Assembly (NCBI RefSeq): GCF_030384665.1 | Contig: NC_083676.1 | Span: 744,001-808,000 of the forward strand | Source of the DNA: Lodderomyces elongisporus | Lineage: Eukaryota > Ascomycota > Pichiomycetes > Serinales > Debaryomycetaceae | Length of the DNA: 64,000 nt | Direction: 5' to 3' | Shown: positions 42,242 to 54,605 of the stretch, piece by piece | Position numbering within the stretch: position 1 is the stretch's first letter | How the letters are laid out: each line of letters starts with the position of its first letter | The notes under the pieces: generated by a model | Told to the model about the DNA's origin: nothing | What the model saw: only the letters and a program-made list of their open reading frames with translations | Databases searched by the model: none | Position numbers and translations under genes: made by a program

Positions 42242-44216
42242 TGTTTAAGATTTAATTAAGTAAACTAACTGGTAAAGTCTGACTCGTTTAAACTGTACTA
42301 AGTGAGACTTTGGTTGTGGGTTTACTTCTGGCGAAAGAAGAAGAAGAAGAAGAAGGAAAAGAAGAAAAAGAAAAGTGTAAAAAAAGGTTTGAGGTCACAA
42401 GGGTTTTGTTTGTGGATATTTATACTACACCAAGTAGCCCTCTCGCCACGCCTTGTAGTTGGAGATTAACAAGTAAATTGTGTTATGCCATATACATTGT
42501 GGTTGCAAAACCCGCGAGGAAGTGAGGGGGGAACAGAAGGGCGGAAAGTCCCTTCTGGTAGCCCAGCAGTGTGTGTGCAATTGTATGTGCTACCAAACGC
42601 GTCATAACAAAAAACCAAATGGGTGCTGCCAAATGGGTGCTGCCAATAGTATGTGGCTGTAGCAGAAAGTGGACAACCAGAGTGGATGAATTGTGTGTTT
42701 GGATGCATGTTGGCTCAACATTACCCACAGCCTTATACATCCTGCAATGCATCCTATCTCCACAAACAATCCTCGACTCATTGCAGGTTTGACAGCAATC
42801 CGTCGAAAATTGTTTGTGTGTGTTGATTATTCCTGCGAGTCTGGTGCGAATTTACGGGAAAATTGTGGGCTCAGCTACTCCCTCCCTCTTTCCCCGCCCC
42901 ATACATTTACATCATATAGGCCGGATCCCAGGTTGAGCCCTAGGTTGAACCCCAGGCTGGATCCTATGTCAGTTCTACAAAAATGCGCCACTTCCAGAAC
43001 ATAGGGAGAATCTGGCTCCTATCACTGCTGCTGCCCACTGTAGTGTTTTTTTGTAAAGTTTTTTGTAAAGTACACACGCACCCGCGCGCGTCCATCTTAC
43101 GTGTATATTACGTGTATCTGAGGTTAACTCGTTCACAGCAGCTCACGTGCGCGTATACATACACATACTCCAACCCGAGATACTCTAGTTTGCAATGACA
43201 GCGATTGCGCGAAATATACAGAACGTTCAATTTTGTAGGCTGAATGCGAAATAGAAGAATGGTTCAATTACAAATAGCAGAGTGTTTACATAAACAGAAA
43301 AGTGTGTTAATATTAGAAAAAAAAAGTGCAAAGATTAATAGCAGGAACAGCAACACCACCAAACATAACATCAGCAACACCATCAGCAACACCACCAGAC
43401 ATAACATCAGCAACACCATCAGCAACACCACCAGACATAACATCAGTAACACCACCAGACATAACACCAGCAACACAACCAGACATAACATCAGCAACAC
43501 AACCAGACATAACATCAGCAACACAACCAGCAACACCATCAGCAACGCAACCAGTGACACAACCAGGAAAAAACACCAGGAATAACACCAAAAACATTTC
43601 TGACAAGTTTGAATGGCATAGTTTGAGTTTGGTCGACGTCGGATAGCACACACTATAATAAATATGTTGGATATAATAAATATGATAAATATGATAAATA
43701 TTAGTGGTGGTAGTAGTAGTGGTGCTATTCCAACACGAGCAAACAATGATTTTGATGCAACATTAACAAACCCCGGAAGCAGATTCCACAAGCTTTTCTT
43801 CTGCACCATCTGAAACAACTTGCACGGTGACTTACACAACCCAACCTGTGATAATATGATCCCGCTGTGCCTTGTTGATACCCCTAGTGCATATGCATCC
43901 TCCACATTTTTCGTCCCCCGTACAAGATCATACGACAAAGGCGCCATTTTGTCGCAGGATCTGCCAAGTTCAGAATAAATGTGTGAGTCGGCAGCTACAC
44001 TAGTGCAATGTTGTGGTAGGCTATGGGAAACGGTAGCAGAGGTCGGTGGGCTCCCCTGCTTTGGGATCATGGTTGGGTTTGTGATATAGTCATCCGTGAA
44101 GCAGCAACAGAGGTAACATCAGAAATAGCACCAGTGACAGTAACGTGCTTTTTTTTTGTCCGTCTGTTTTTGTTTTTTTTTTTTTTTTTTTTTGTTTTTT
44201 GTTTTTTTCCCTTTTA
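42242..44216. promoter_or_regulatory. Spacer 8: promoter of copy 8, downstream region of copy 9
   Basis: Two 14-bp repeats (42615-42644), T-run 21. Confidence 0.75.
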
Positions 44217-45611
44217 TTACTTGGTTGAGACCAGCATTAGACTTTTGATCCTCGCTTTTATGTTCTTTATGTAGCGAGTGAAGCTGGTAGTTGGGGGTAG
44301 TGTTTTGATTTTGAACTTTTCTAGATGTAGTTCCCCCTCGATAACCTCAATGTGCTGATCTAAAGTCTTAATCAACCAAGCAGCGTATTCTTCTGGTGTT
44401 TTGACATTTGCTCTGCCAAACCTAAAAAACCTTCTAAACCCCCTCTCCCTGGTGTATGTCCTGTGGTAGTCGACAATCCGAACTTGGATTCCTGGTCGAC
44501 TACCCACTTTTCTCTCCACCCCAACTAGAAGCTTATAGCCTGTTTTGTTTCTGGCTATAAGATGGGTCGTGTCCCTTTGCAATTTGTGAAGGATGTCCTC
44601 GCGTTCTTTGGTAAGTAAGGGGAAGCGGACATTGCCTGTTGGACAGCCCTGGTCAATGGGGTGGTATAATGGCCTCAGAAATGAGGACTTATGGACAACG
44701 GAGTTGGTGCAAAGTGTTGCGAAGGTGGGTCTGGGTTCGCCCATGTCACATGCTTGTTTGTTCCTGCGTGTCACGTAATTGTATGTGCGTGTGGTGTTTG
44801 TGTTTGTGTTTGTGTTTGTGTTTGTGTTTGTGTTTGTGTTTGTGTCTGTGTTTGTGTCTGTAAATGTGTATGTGTTTGAGGTATATGTGTTTTTCGGGCT
44901 TGTTTCTTGTGTGCCCAAGTAATATACCTCAGTTGCTTGGTGCTCGTATGCCGGACTTACTGCATAGATAGTTTCCTCCCCTCCAAAATTCATTTTCAAG
45001 AGTTGGAAGTGGGGAAGTATCAATGATGCCTCTTTGTAGTGGCTTCCCATTCTGGGAAGCTCTCTCCTGATGTCTTGGGAGTGTTCGTCTGAAATCTTGT
45101 AGATGAGAAATTTTCCATCTGTAGATTTGTAGGCGGTGCTGCCTATTTTTGTTATGGAGTCTTCCATGGACGCAAATGACTGTAAATAGGTGGATTCCAG
45201 GCATCCCCACAGCTTTCTTACTCTTTGAAACAGCTTTGCATGGTAGGACTCGATATTGGTTGTGTATTCTTGGTGCCTAAGAAAAACACTGAAAGTTTCG
45301 TCGTACTTCCAGGTTCTCCTGAGGCAGTCGGCAATACTTTTGTGTATTCCCTCTACAAGAAGAAACCTTTCGGCCTCTTTCTTGGTAAGCTTTTTAACTG
45401 GTGTTTCCAGCAGTGGTGCACCTGAGGGTGATTTCCCAGGTGCTTGCGAAGGTTTGAATCCCTTCGCCAAAGTTGATTTGAGGTTTTGGAAAACCTGCTT
45501 GGTTGATTGGGGTACAGGTTCTCCGGGAAGTTGAAACCGAACCTTGCGTTCGGCTGGTTTTTCCCCCTTTGACTTGGGGGAGGTGTTAAAAGCGTTTTTG
45601 AAAAATGACAT
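44217..45611 (-). CDS. PIP-kinase-fold pseudokinase, array copy 9 (464 aa)
   Basis: Last full gene of the array, transcribed like the others towards RPT6, so its promoter is the right-hand end of the block. It has the 464-aa state and five 14-bp promoter repeats. The TATA element is at 45785-45794. The homologous upstream sequence stops at 46609, so this copy lacks the further upstream joint/L sequence that precedes the other promoters. Confidence 0.85.
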   Translation of the reverse strand: MSFFKNAFNTSPKSKGEKPAERKVRFQLPGEPVPQSTKQVFQNLKSTLAKGFKPSQAPGKSPSGAPLLETPVKKLTKKEAERFLLVEGIHKSIADCLRRTWKYDETFSVFLRHQEYTTNIESYHAKLFQRVRKLWGCLESTYLQSFASMEDSITKIGSTAYKSTDGKFLIYKISDEHSQDIRRELPRMGSHYKEASLILPHFQLLKMNFGGEETIYAVSPAYEHQATEVYYLGTQETSPKNTYTSNTYTFTDTNTDTNTNTNTNTNTNTNTNTTRTYNYVTRRNKQACDMGEPRPTFATLCTNSVVHKSSFLRPLYHPIDQGCPTGNVRFPLLTKEREDILHKLQRDTTHLIARNKTGYKLLVGVERKVGSRPGIQVRIVDYHRTYTRERGFRRFFRFGRANVKTPEEYAAWLIKTLDQHIEVIEGELHLEKFKIKTLPPTTSFTRYIKNIKARIKSLMLVSTK

Positions 45612-46609
45612 TGTTTAAGATTTAATTAAGTAAACTAACTGGTAAAGTCTGACTCGTTTAAACTGTACTAAGTGAGACTTTGGTTGTGGGTTTACTTCTG
45701 GCGAAAGAAGAAGAAGAAGAAGAAGGAAAAGAAGAAAAAGAAAAGTGTAAAAAAAGGTTTGAGGTCACAAGGGTTTTGTTTGTGGATATTTATACTACAC
45801 CAAGTAGCCCTCTCGCCACGCCTTGTAGTTGGAGATTAACAAGTAAATTGTGTTATGCCATATACATTGTGGTTGCAAAACCCGCGAGGAAGTGAGGGGG
45901 GAACAGAAGGGCGGAAAGTCCCTTCTGGTAGCCCAGCAGTGTGTGTGCAATTGTATGTGCTACCAAACGCGTCATAACAAAAAACCAAATGGGTGCTGCC
46001 AAATGGGTGCTGCCAAATGGGTGCTGCCAAATGGGTGCTGCCAAATGGGTGCTGCCAATAGTATGTGGCTGTAGCAGAAAGTGGACAACCAGAGTGGATG
46101 AATTGTGTGTTTGGATGCATGTTGGCTCAACATTACCCACAGCCTTATACATCCTGCAATGCATCCTATCTCCACAAACAATCCTCGACTCATTGCAGGT
46201 TTGACAGCAATCCGTCGAAAATTGTTTGTGTGTGTTGATTATTCCTGCGAGTCTGGTGCGAATTTACGGGAAAATTGTGGGCTCAGCTACTCCCTCCCTC
46301 TTTCCCCGCCCCATACATTTACATCATATAGGCCGGATCCCAGGTTGAGCCCTAGGTTGAACCCCAGGCTGGATCCTATGTCAGTTCTACAAAAATGCGC
46401 CACTTCCAGAACATAGGGAGAATCTGGCTCCTATCACTGCTGCTGCCCACTGTAGTGTTTTTTTGTAAAGTTTTTTGTAAAGTACACACGCACCCGCGCG
46501 CGTCCATCTTACGTGTATATTACGTGTATCTGAGGTTAACTCGTTCACAGCAGCTCACGTGCGCGTATACATACACATACTCCAACCCGAGATACTCTAG
46601 TTTGCAATG
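45612..46609. promoter_or_regulatory. Promoter of copy 9 and right end of the array
   Basis: Leader plus R block with five 14-bp repeats (45985-46056). Homology to the array ends after TTTGCAATG at 46609, at the same base where the joint begins in the other units (16237). Confidence 0.8.
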
Positions 46610-46685
46610 TCGTGCAATATTTTCCAGATATTCACTAAATGGAAACGAGGGCACAGAGCGTTCAGTGTGTGGGTCGCACTATGAC
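46607..46685. repeat. Right copy of block-flanking direct repeat
   Basis: Matches 12038-12114 in the same orientation at about 90% identity. It directly abuts the end of the R block, overlapping it by the shared ATG. After 46685 the sequence becomes unique A-rich flank. Confidence 0.85.
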
Positions 46686-47228
46686 AGGGGTGTAAAAATA
46701 AAAAATAATAATAAAAAAAAAGAATAGAGAAGAAACGAATGATAATTATTATTATCATCATAATAGTAAGATTCAAGATTAATTCAAAATTAATTCATAA
46801 TATGTTCATTAGTAGTAAAGATAATTTTTTTGTGCTCTCTAAGATGCTATGAACAACACATTAGATTGAGTATTTTCTCTTGTTTTTGCTTCTCTTTTCG
46901 TTTCTTTTCGTTTCTTTACTTTTCTTTACTTTTCTTTACTTTTCTTTACTCTTCTTTACTTTTCTTTACTCTTCTTTACTTTTCTTTACTTTTAGTTTCT
47001 GGTATTATTGTTTTTGCGGCGCGCAACGAGGTCACTTGAAGAGAAAAACAAAAATAGGAATATGGTTTGAAACTTATAGAACTAGATCAAGACTTATTGG
47101 AAACTTATTAGGGCCAGACCAACAACTGCAATTACAATACCATATACAGTAACATATACAGCTGCAACGATAAACTTTGCAATACTAGTAACGGCAAACG
47201 ATTAATTCCTTTTTAATCCGAAAAATAC
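46686..47228. promoter_or_regulatory. JEM1 upstream region
   Basis: The left half is A-rich (46690-46730). TTTCTTTACTTTTC-type C/T repeats run at 46895-46992, which on the JEM1 sense strand form a pyrimidine tract about 240 bp before the ATG. No gene is supported. Confidence 0.55.
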
Positions 47229-49340
<2,112 letters not shown>

Positions 49341-49851
49341 TTTGTTCAGCAGAGATTGTTTTATGCATTTAAATCATTGATCTCTTTTTTTTTATCATAT
49401 TTTTCTTTCTTATTTCGTGGGGTGGGGAGGCAAGTGTTACTTTTTTTTATAGAATAAAAGCAATGTGTATATATATATTAGAAAGGTTTGCAAGAAAGAA
49501 AGAAAGAAAGAAAGAAAAAAAAAACAAGCTATTGGTGGGATGTTTATGAGGAAGTGTTTAACCAGAATCGGGGTTTAGATACTGGTATAGAAAAGTTTGA
49601 GGTTTTATGTAACTTAGAATTAAGCGTTTATTCGTCCAGTAAGACTTGGTTCCTTTATTTCTTCCTTGAGTAAATGGCGAAACTCGGTTTTCAAAAGAAT
49701 TGCATACCTTGGTTGGTTTGTGGTGATATAATATAGGAAACAATAGCCGTGATACAGAGTTTAAAATCTCATCGTCTTTTCCTCTCTTATCTAAATTACA
49801 CAATTGCGCGTTGTTATTTCTTGCTTTCGCTGGCTATCCATCTACTATTAC

Positions 49852-49887
<36 letters not shown>

Positions 49888-50190
49888 CATTATTATTCTT
49901 ACTTATTCACTTACCATTCGCGCTCGCAACTGTACGGCACTAAAGGATTTGTTTCCGTCCAAAATACTGTGAATTATCGCCACAGTTTAAATATTACTCA
50001 CACTTTTTACACCAATTGCAATTCCAACTACAACTGCAGCAACAATTACATTTACATTTACATTTACATTTACATTTACATTTACATTTACATTTACATT
50101 TAAACCAACATCTAAAAAATCTTTCTTCGCTCAAGCCAAAGACTTTGTATCATCACTTCTTTAAAATCTCAAAAGTCTGTAACTTTTAAA
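49341..50190. promoter_or_regulatory. APE3 upstream region
   Basis: Holds JEM1 3' sequence, an AAGA run (49494-49520), a TTA triplet run (49848-49888) and the hexamer repeat (ACATTT)n at 50048-50101, about 90 bp before the APE3 start. No gene is supported. Confidence 0.6.
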
Positions 50191-51909
50191 ATGAAGATCA
50201 CATTTTTGACTGCTGTTGCTGCTGCTCTTGTAACTCTCCCCAATGCTAATGCATTTCCTGCTTTAAGGTTTTGGAACAATGTTTTATCGACAACAACAGG
50301 AATGGATGACTCAATCTTGATTGACGTTAAGGAGGCTCCACAACACGAATTTGCAGGTTCGGGTTTTACAAAAGATGTTGCTTCTGGTAATGAGGAAGTG
50401 TACAATGTTGATTTTGAATCTTTTCAGCAGGAGAATATTTTGGATGAGTCAGTTTACAAAAAGCTTCCAGAAATTGATACCGAGGAGTTGCAATCTTTGG
50501 TTAACAAAAAGGGTCTAAGAGAAAGAGCAGAAACTCTTTTTAATTTGGCTGGAAAGTCTAATGAGACTTATGGCCATCCAACCAGAGTGATTGGTTCTCC
50601 TGGCCATTTTGCCACTGTTCATTATATCATTAAAGAATTGAGAAAACTTGGTGGTTACTATAATATCATCACGCAAAGCTTCAAAGCCATTGATGGTCAT
50701 GTTGAGTCATTTTCGTTATTGATTGACGGTATTAAACCTAAGAGTTTGCAAGCTTTGGCATTGACTCCTCCTACCCCTAACAAGGCGCCAGTCCATGGAG
50801 ACTTGGTGTTGGTATTGGAAAATGGGTGTTCTTTGCATGATTTTCCACTGAATGCCAAGGACAACATTGTATTGATCCAGCGGGGACAATGTTCTTTTGG
50901 TGACAAGTCGAGAAATGCTGGTAAAGTTGGTGCATTGGCCGCAGTGATTTACGACTCCAACGGGCCATTACTGGGAACCTTGGGCACTCCCAATGGAGAA
51001 GAGGTGCCTACGTTGGCTGTTTCTGAAAAGGATGTTGCAGACTACATTGACAAGTTGCAAAAAAATCCTAATCACAAATTTGAAACAACATTGTTTATTG
51101 ATTCTTATGTTAAGAATATTTCCACCTTAAATGTTATTGCCGAGACCAAGTTTGGCGATCATAACAATGTTGTTGCGTTGGGTGCTCATTCTGATTCGGT
51201 TGGGGAAGGTCCAGGAATCAATGATGATGGTTCTGGAACGATCTCGTTATTGGAGGTTGCCAAATATTTGACCAAGTTCAAGATCAACAATGCGGTTAGA
51301 TTTGCTTGGTGGGCTGCTGAAGAGGAAGGATTATTGGGATCCGACTATTATGCTAACAACTTGTCAGAAGAAGAAAACAGCAAGATCAGATTATTTATGG
51401 ATTACGATATGATGGCGTCTCCAAATTATGAGTATGGAATCTACGATGCTAATAACAAAGACCACCCTGATGGTAGTGGTAACTTGAAGGACTTGTATGT
51501 TGATTGGTATGAGCAGCATGGCTTGAACTATTCATTGATGGCATTTGACGGAAGATCAGATTATGTTGGGTTCATTGATAATGGTATTCCAGCTGGTGGT
51601 ATCGCCACTGGTGCCGAAGGTGTTAAGGATAAAAAGTCTAAAGAGAAGTTTGGCGGTAAAGTTGGCGAATGGTTTGACCCATGTTATCACCAATTGTGTG
51701 ACGATTTGTCCAATCCAAGCTATGAAGCATGGGAGGTTAGTACCAAATTGATTGCGCATTCAGTAGCTGTCTATGCCAAATCATTTGAAGGGTTCCCAAC
51801 AAGAAAGTCAAAGAAGGAGAGTATGCCAGAAGCTGAAGAAGCAAGTATTGAACAAAATAGTATTACGCAAAGTCAATTTATCAGAAAAGGCGACAAGTTC
51901 ATTATTTAA
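50191..51909 (+). CDS. APE3: Vacuolar aminopeptidase Y (M28 zinc peptidase)
   Basis: The product is 572 aa (S. cerevisiae Ape3 is 537 aa). A signal peptide covers residues 1-21 (cleavage near NANA), followed by a propeptide-like stretch, a PA domain at about 190-290 (LVLVLENGCS to LAAVIYDSNG) and the M28 catalytic domain. Zinc ligand motifs typical of M28 are all present: GAHSDSV (about 330-336), GINDDGSG, AAEEEGLLGSDYY, MDYDMMAS and CYHQLCD. Several Asn-x-Ser/Thr glycosylation sites are visible. It is expected to reach the vacuole through the secretory pathway and trim N-terminal residues of peptides. Confidence 0.93.
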   Translation: MKITFLTAVAAALVTLPNANAFPALRFWNNVLSTTTGMDDSILIDVKEAPQHEFAGSGFTKDVASGNEEVYNVDFESFQQENILDESVYKKLPEIDTEELQSLVNKKGLRERAETLFNLAGKSNETYGHPTRVIGSPGHFATVHYIIKELRKLGGYYNIITQSFKAIDGHVESFSLLIDGIKPKSLQALALTPPTPNKAPVHGDLVLVLENGCSLHDFPLNAKDNIVLIQRGQCSFGDKSRNAGKVGALAAVIYDSNGPLLGTLGTPNGEEVPTLAVSEKDVADYIDKLQKNPNHKFETTLFIDSYVKNISTLNVIAETKFGDHNNVVALGAHSDSVGEGPGINDDGSGTISLLEVAKYLTKFKINNAVRFAWWAAEEEGLLGSDYYANNLSEEENSKIRLFMDYDMMASPNYEYGIYDANNKDHPDGSGNLKDLYVDWYEQHGLNYSLMAFDGRSDYVGFIDNGIPAGGIATGAEGVKDKKSKEKFGGKVGEWFDPCYHQLCDDLSNPSYEAWEVSTKLIAHSVAVYAKSFEGFPTRKSKKESMPEAEEASIEQNSITQSQFIRKGDKFII

Positions 51910-53523
51910 AGTGTGATGATTGAGAAAATGTGAATTGAACAAAAAAAAGAGGGAAAAAAACAAAAAAGAAGTTAAAGAGTGGTAAAAGTAATAGCATTTG
52001 AAAGTAGATAGGGTTGCTAAGATTGACATTTAGATTTTGAAGATGAATCGTTCAATGTAGATGAAGTCAATAGTAATATTAGTCAAAAATTAAATTAAAA
52101 AATATAAATGTAAATATAAATATTTTAAAGGAATGGAAAGTAATGCGGCTGAGTATTGAAATCAAACTGTGCTACAGATTATCTCACCATAAATTCACGC
52201 CACGCCACTTTCGACCTTGGAGTTGTGGGACAAACATGGGCCTTCTGCCAGGCAGGTCACACATCAGAATGCATATAGAAAAAAAAAAAAGGAAATTGAG
52301 AAAAAAAGTCGGACACCAGACACCAGACACCAGACATGATACATGGAAAAAAGCGGAAATGGAAATGAAGTATATTCATCAACATGTCCTATAATCTGTT
52401 TTAATCCACAATTTACTATTCTTCGCAAACAATAAGATAAAGGTAAGGGCAAAAAGTTTGGCTTCACTCAAAAACACTTTTTAAAACTTTGTTGTTCAGG
52501 TGTAACATTTGTCCATCCATTCTGATTGGGTAGATTCAAAGAAGAAATGAAATTAGAAAGAGTAAGGAAGCGAAGCAATATTCAAAAAATTTCAAAAAAA
52601 GGAAAAAGGTAAAGAAGGTAGAGAAAGCCTCTTTGCATAGTTTCCCAGCTTTGCCTTTGTTTGACCCCTTCCTCCTCCTTTTCTCTCTCCTCTTCCGTGT
52701 GTCCCCTTGGTCTACTTCGACTGAATGGTTGTGGTAATTCTTCACACGACTCCTCTTTGCACTTCTATTATCTCCTCTTTTTTCCTGACCCTTCCCCCCT
52801 CCCCTCCTCTCCTCTCCTCTCCTCTCCTCTCCTCTCCTCTCCCCTTCTCTCTCCCCTCCCCCCTAAAGTAGACCCATGCATACATACATATATGTACAAA
52901 ACATACCATTACTTCGGTCACTCCACTTTTTTTTTTTGCTTTTTACAACCAAATTGACCCAACACATTCATATACACATAAACATAAACTCAAACATAAA
53001 CATACACTTGCTTTCTCAATATAGATTCTTTACGGGAGGAGTATAAAAACCGTTGTAAATTCCCTTGTAGCCTTTGAGGTGTAGACTGTTTTCTTCTTTC
53101 TACTTTTCTTTTCTTTTCTACTTCCTTTTCCTTTTGTTTTTTTTGTTTTTTTTTTGTAATTAATCGTTAACCAAAGTTTACTTAATTACTTACTTACTTA
53201 CTTACCCCCAAATTAGACAACAATATCATCTTAAGAGGTATTTATTGAATCACTACTCTTAAAGTTTCTGCAACTACTTATTATTGCAAGTTTACACAAA
53301 ACCCATATACATATAAATATATATATTTAAGTATACACATACATATATCTTTATATATATATATATATATATATCTACACACACACTTGCATTTATAGTT
53401 TTTTTCTATTTGAATATCCAAATCCCGCCTGCGTTCTGCAAACTAATCAAGGTGTTGAATATTCAAACAATTAATACTTTTGTATAGTATATCGACTCAG
53501 AAGCTAGTTAATATTTATCGATC
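51910..53523. promoter_or_regulatory. Long intergenic region upstream of RGI1
   Basis: About 1.6 kb without a credible gene. It contains an ACACCAG repeat (52312-52334), a TCCTC pentamer run (52801-52845), ATACAT and CTTA repeats, a (TA)n run (53352-53376), an inverted CCAAT (ATTGG near 52525) and a TATA box candidate, TATAAAAA at 53042-53049, 475 bp before the RGI1 ATG. The length fits a strongly regulated gene with a long leader, as inferred for respiratory-growth genes. Confidence 0.5.
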
Positions 53524-54135
53524 ATGTCGGGAAAGAAAAAGTCCAAATCAGACACGGTTCCTTTAGATTTGGACAATATTAAGCCATTGGACCATTTGCA
53601 AGCAGTTCCAAAGACAAGAAAAATGTCAATGACTTCAATTGAGTCTGCCGATGAGCCAGGTGGATTCAAAGAAGTGTTGTTGCCACCTACAATCAAGGAA
53701 TTTGATGAGTTGGAGCAATTTGAAGCTTTTGTTCGGGACGAGACTTGGGACAACGATTTCGATTACTTCCATGGTAGATTGCACTATTATCCACCATTTG
53801 TCTTGAAAGAATGCCATGATGAGATTGAGAAAATCAAGCCAACATCAAACAAAAACTCAAGCAAATTCAAGCGTAATCTACAACACCATATCAAGAAGCA
53901 CTTGATTAAAGATTTGGAAAAGTGTTGCGGTTATGAGTTGAATTTCGACAAGGCTGAAGAGATTGAGTCATTTGATAAATTGACTTGGAAGTTTAAGGAT
54001 GAAACTGACCATGGTTTTAGTAAAGAAGAGGAGGACAAGTATGATAGACATTGGAAGATTGAGTTGGATATTACCAGTCACAATGACTCTGCATTGGTTG
54101 ACATTGACATGAAGTCGATTCCAATTGGTCATTGA
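53524..54135 (+). CDS. RGI1: Respiratory growth induced protein Rgi1/Rgi2 family
   Basis: The product is 203 aa; the S. cerevisiae relatives are about 160 aa and the extra length is at the N-terminus. Family motifs: FEAFVRDETWDNDFDYFHGRLHYYPPF (start at residue 67, matching the F-x-x-Y-x-x-x-E-x-x-x-x-x-F-D-x-x-H pattern and YYPPFVL), the helix HHIKKHLIKDL, and a C-terminal strand DSALVDIDMKS that parallels GAMVDVDYRT. Rgi proteins are small cytoplasmic fungal proteins induced under aerobic, respiratory conditions and needed for energy metabolism when growth relies on respiration; their biochemical role is unknown. Confidence 0.88.
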   Translation: MSGKKKSKSDTVPLDLDNIKPLDHLQAVPKTRKMSMTSIESADEPGGFKEVLLPPTIKEFDELEQFEAFVRDETWDNDFDYFHGRLHYYPPFVLKECHDEIEKIKPTSNKNSSKFKRNLQHHIKKHLIKDLEKCCGYELNFDKAEEIESFDKLTWKFKDETDHGFSKEEEDKYDRHWKIELDITSHNDSALVDIDMKSIPIGH

Positions 54136-54402
54136 GAGCATAATATTTTGCTTAACTCTTTTGCCCTAAAAAGAGTTCAAATGGAGAATTAAAAGTCAAG
54201 CACTTTGCATGCGACTGATTTTTCCTTGTCCTTGTTCCCTCCTTTTTTTTACAAAAATAAAATAAGATTTTAAACCTGTTTATGATTACAATTCAAAAAA
54301 TAACATTTACGATGCTATGTTTTATGAAGAATGACAACGAATAACGATGATGATTATGATGAAGATAATGATTACGAAAAGAATGAATTTTTTAGTATTA
54401 AG

Positions 54403-54455
<53 letters not shown>

Positions 54456-54605
54456 GCATTTAGAAGATGTTTGGATAAACTACTTGCGAATAGTCTTCAA
54501 GCCTTTGATTTGGTGCGTAGATATCTTACTTATGAATGTACGCGGTGTGGAGTAAGTAATATGTTCATGTTTGTATGTATGTAGCTATGTAGCTATGTAG
54601 GTTTA
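54136..54605. other. 3'-3' intergenic region between RGI1 and EAF3
   Basis: Convergent gene ends. Contains a (TA)n run at 54405-54449 and a GTAGCTAT repeat near 54580-54600. No gene is seen. Confidence 0.7.

Larger units (their letters stand above)
15385..46609. repeat. Tandem array: nine 3.37-kb units plus a partial, each with a PIPK-like gene
   Basis: From 15385 to 46609 the sequence repeats head-to-tail. Gene starts are at 18637, 22007, 25377, 28749, 32119, 35465, 38871, 42241 and 45611, giving periods of 3370, 3370, 3372, 3370, 3346, 3406, 3370 and 3370. Every difference from 3370 is accounted for by the four length-variable sites. Each unit is: promoter-side block R (853 bp, e.g. 15385-16237), joint of about 46 bp, downstream spacer L (about 970 bp), gene of 1383-1395 bp, and a short leader. 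Unit products are identical apart from the Thr/Asn repeat number, and translations in other frames also match between copies, so substitutions are nearly absent. The leftmost R belongs to the diverged paralogue. Confidence 0.97.

Noticed and set aside
12038..46685. rDNA, CRISPR or transposon array
   Set aside because: No rRNA sequence, no spacer/repeat alternation with short repeats, no terminal inverted repeats, LTRs, transposase or reverse transcriptase motifs; units are a clean head-to-tail gene duplication.
12038..46685. Centromere or subtelomeric repeat block
   Set aside because: Flanked on both sides by ordinary conserved genes (RPT6, JEM1), no inverted-repeat arrangement and no telomeric repeat seen; cannot be excluded without chromatin data but nothing in the sequence supports it.
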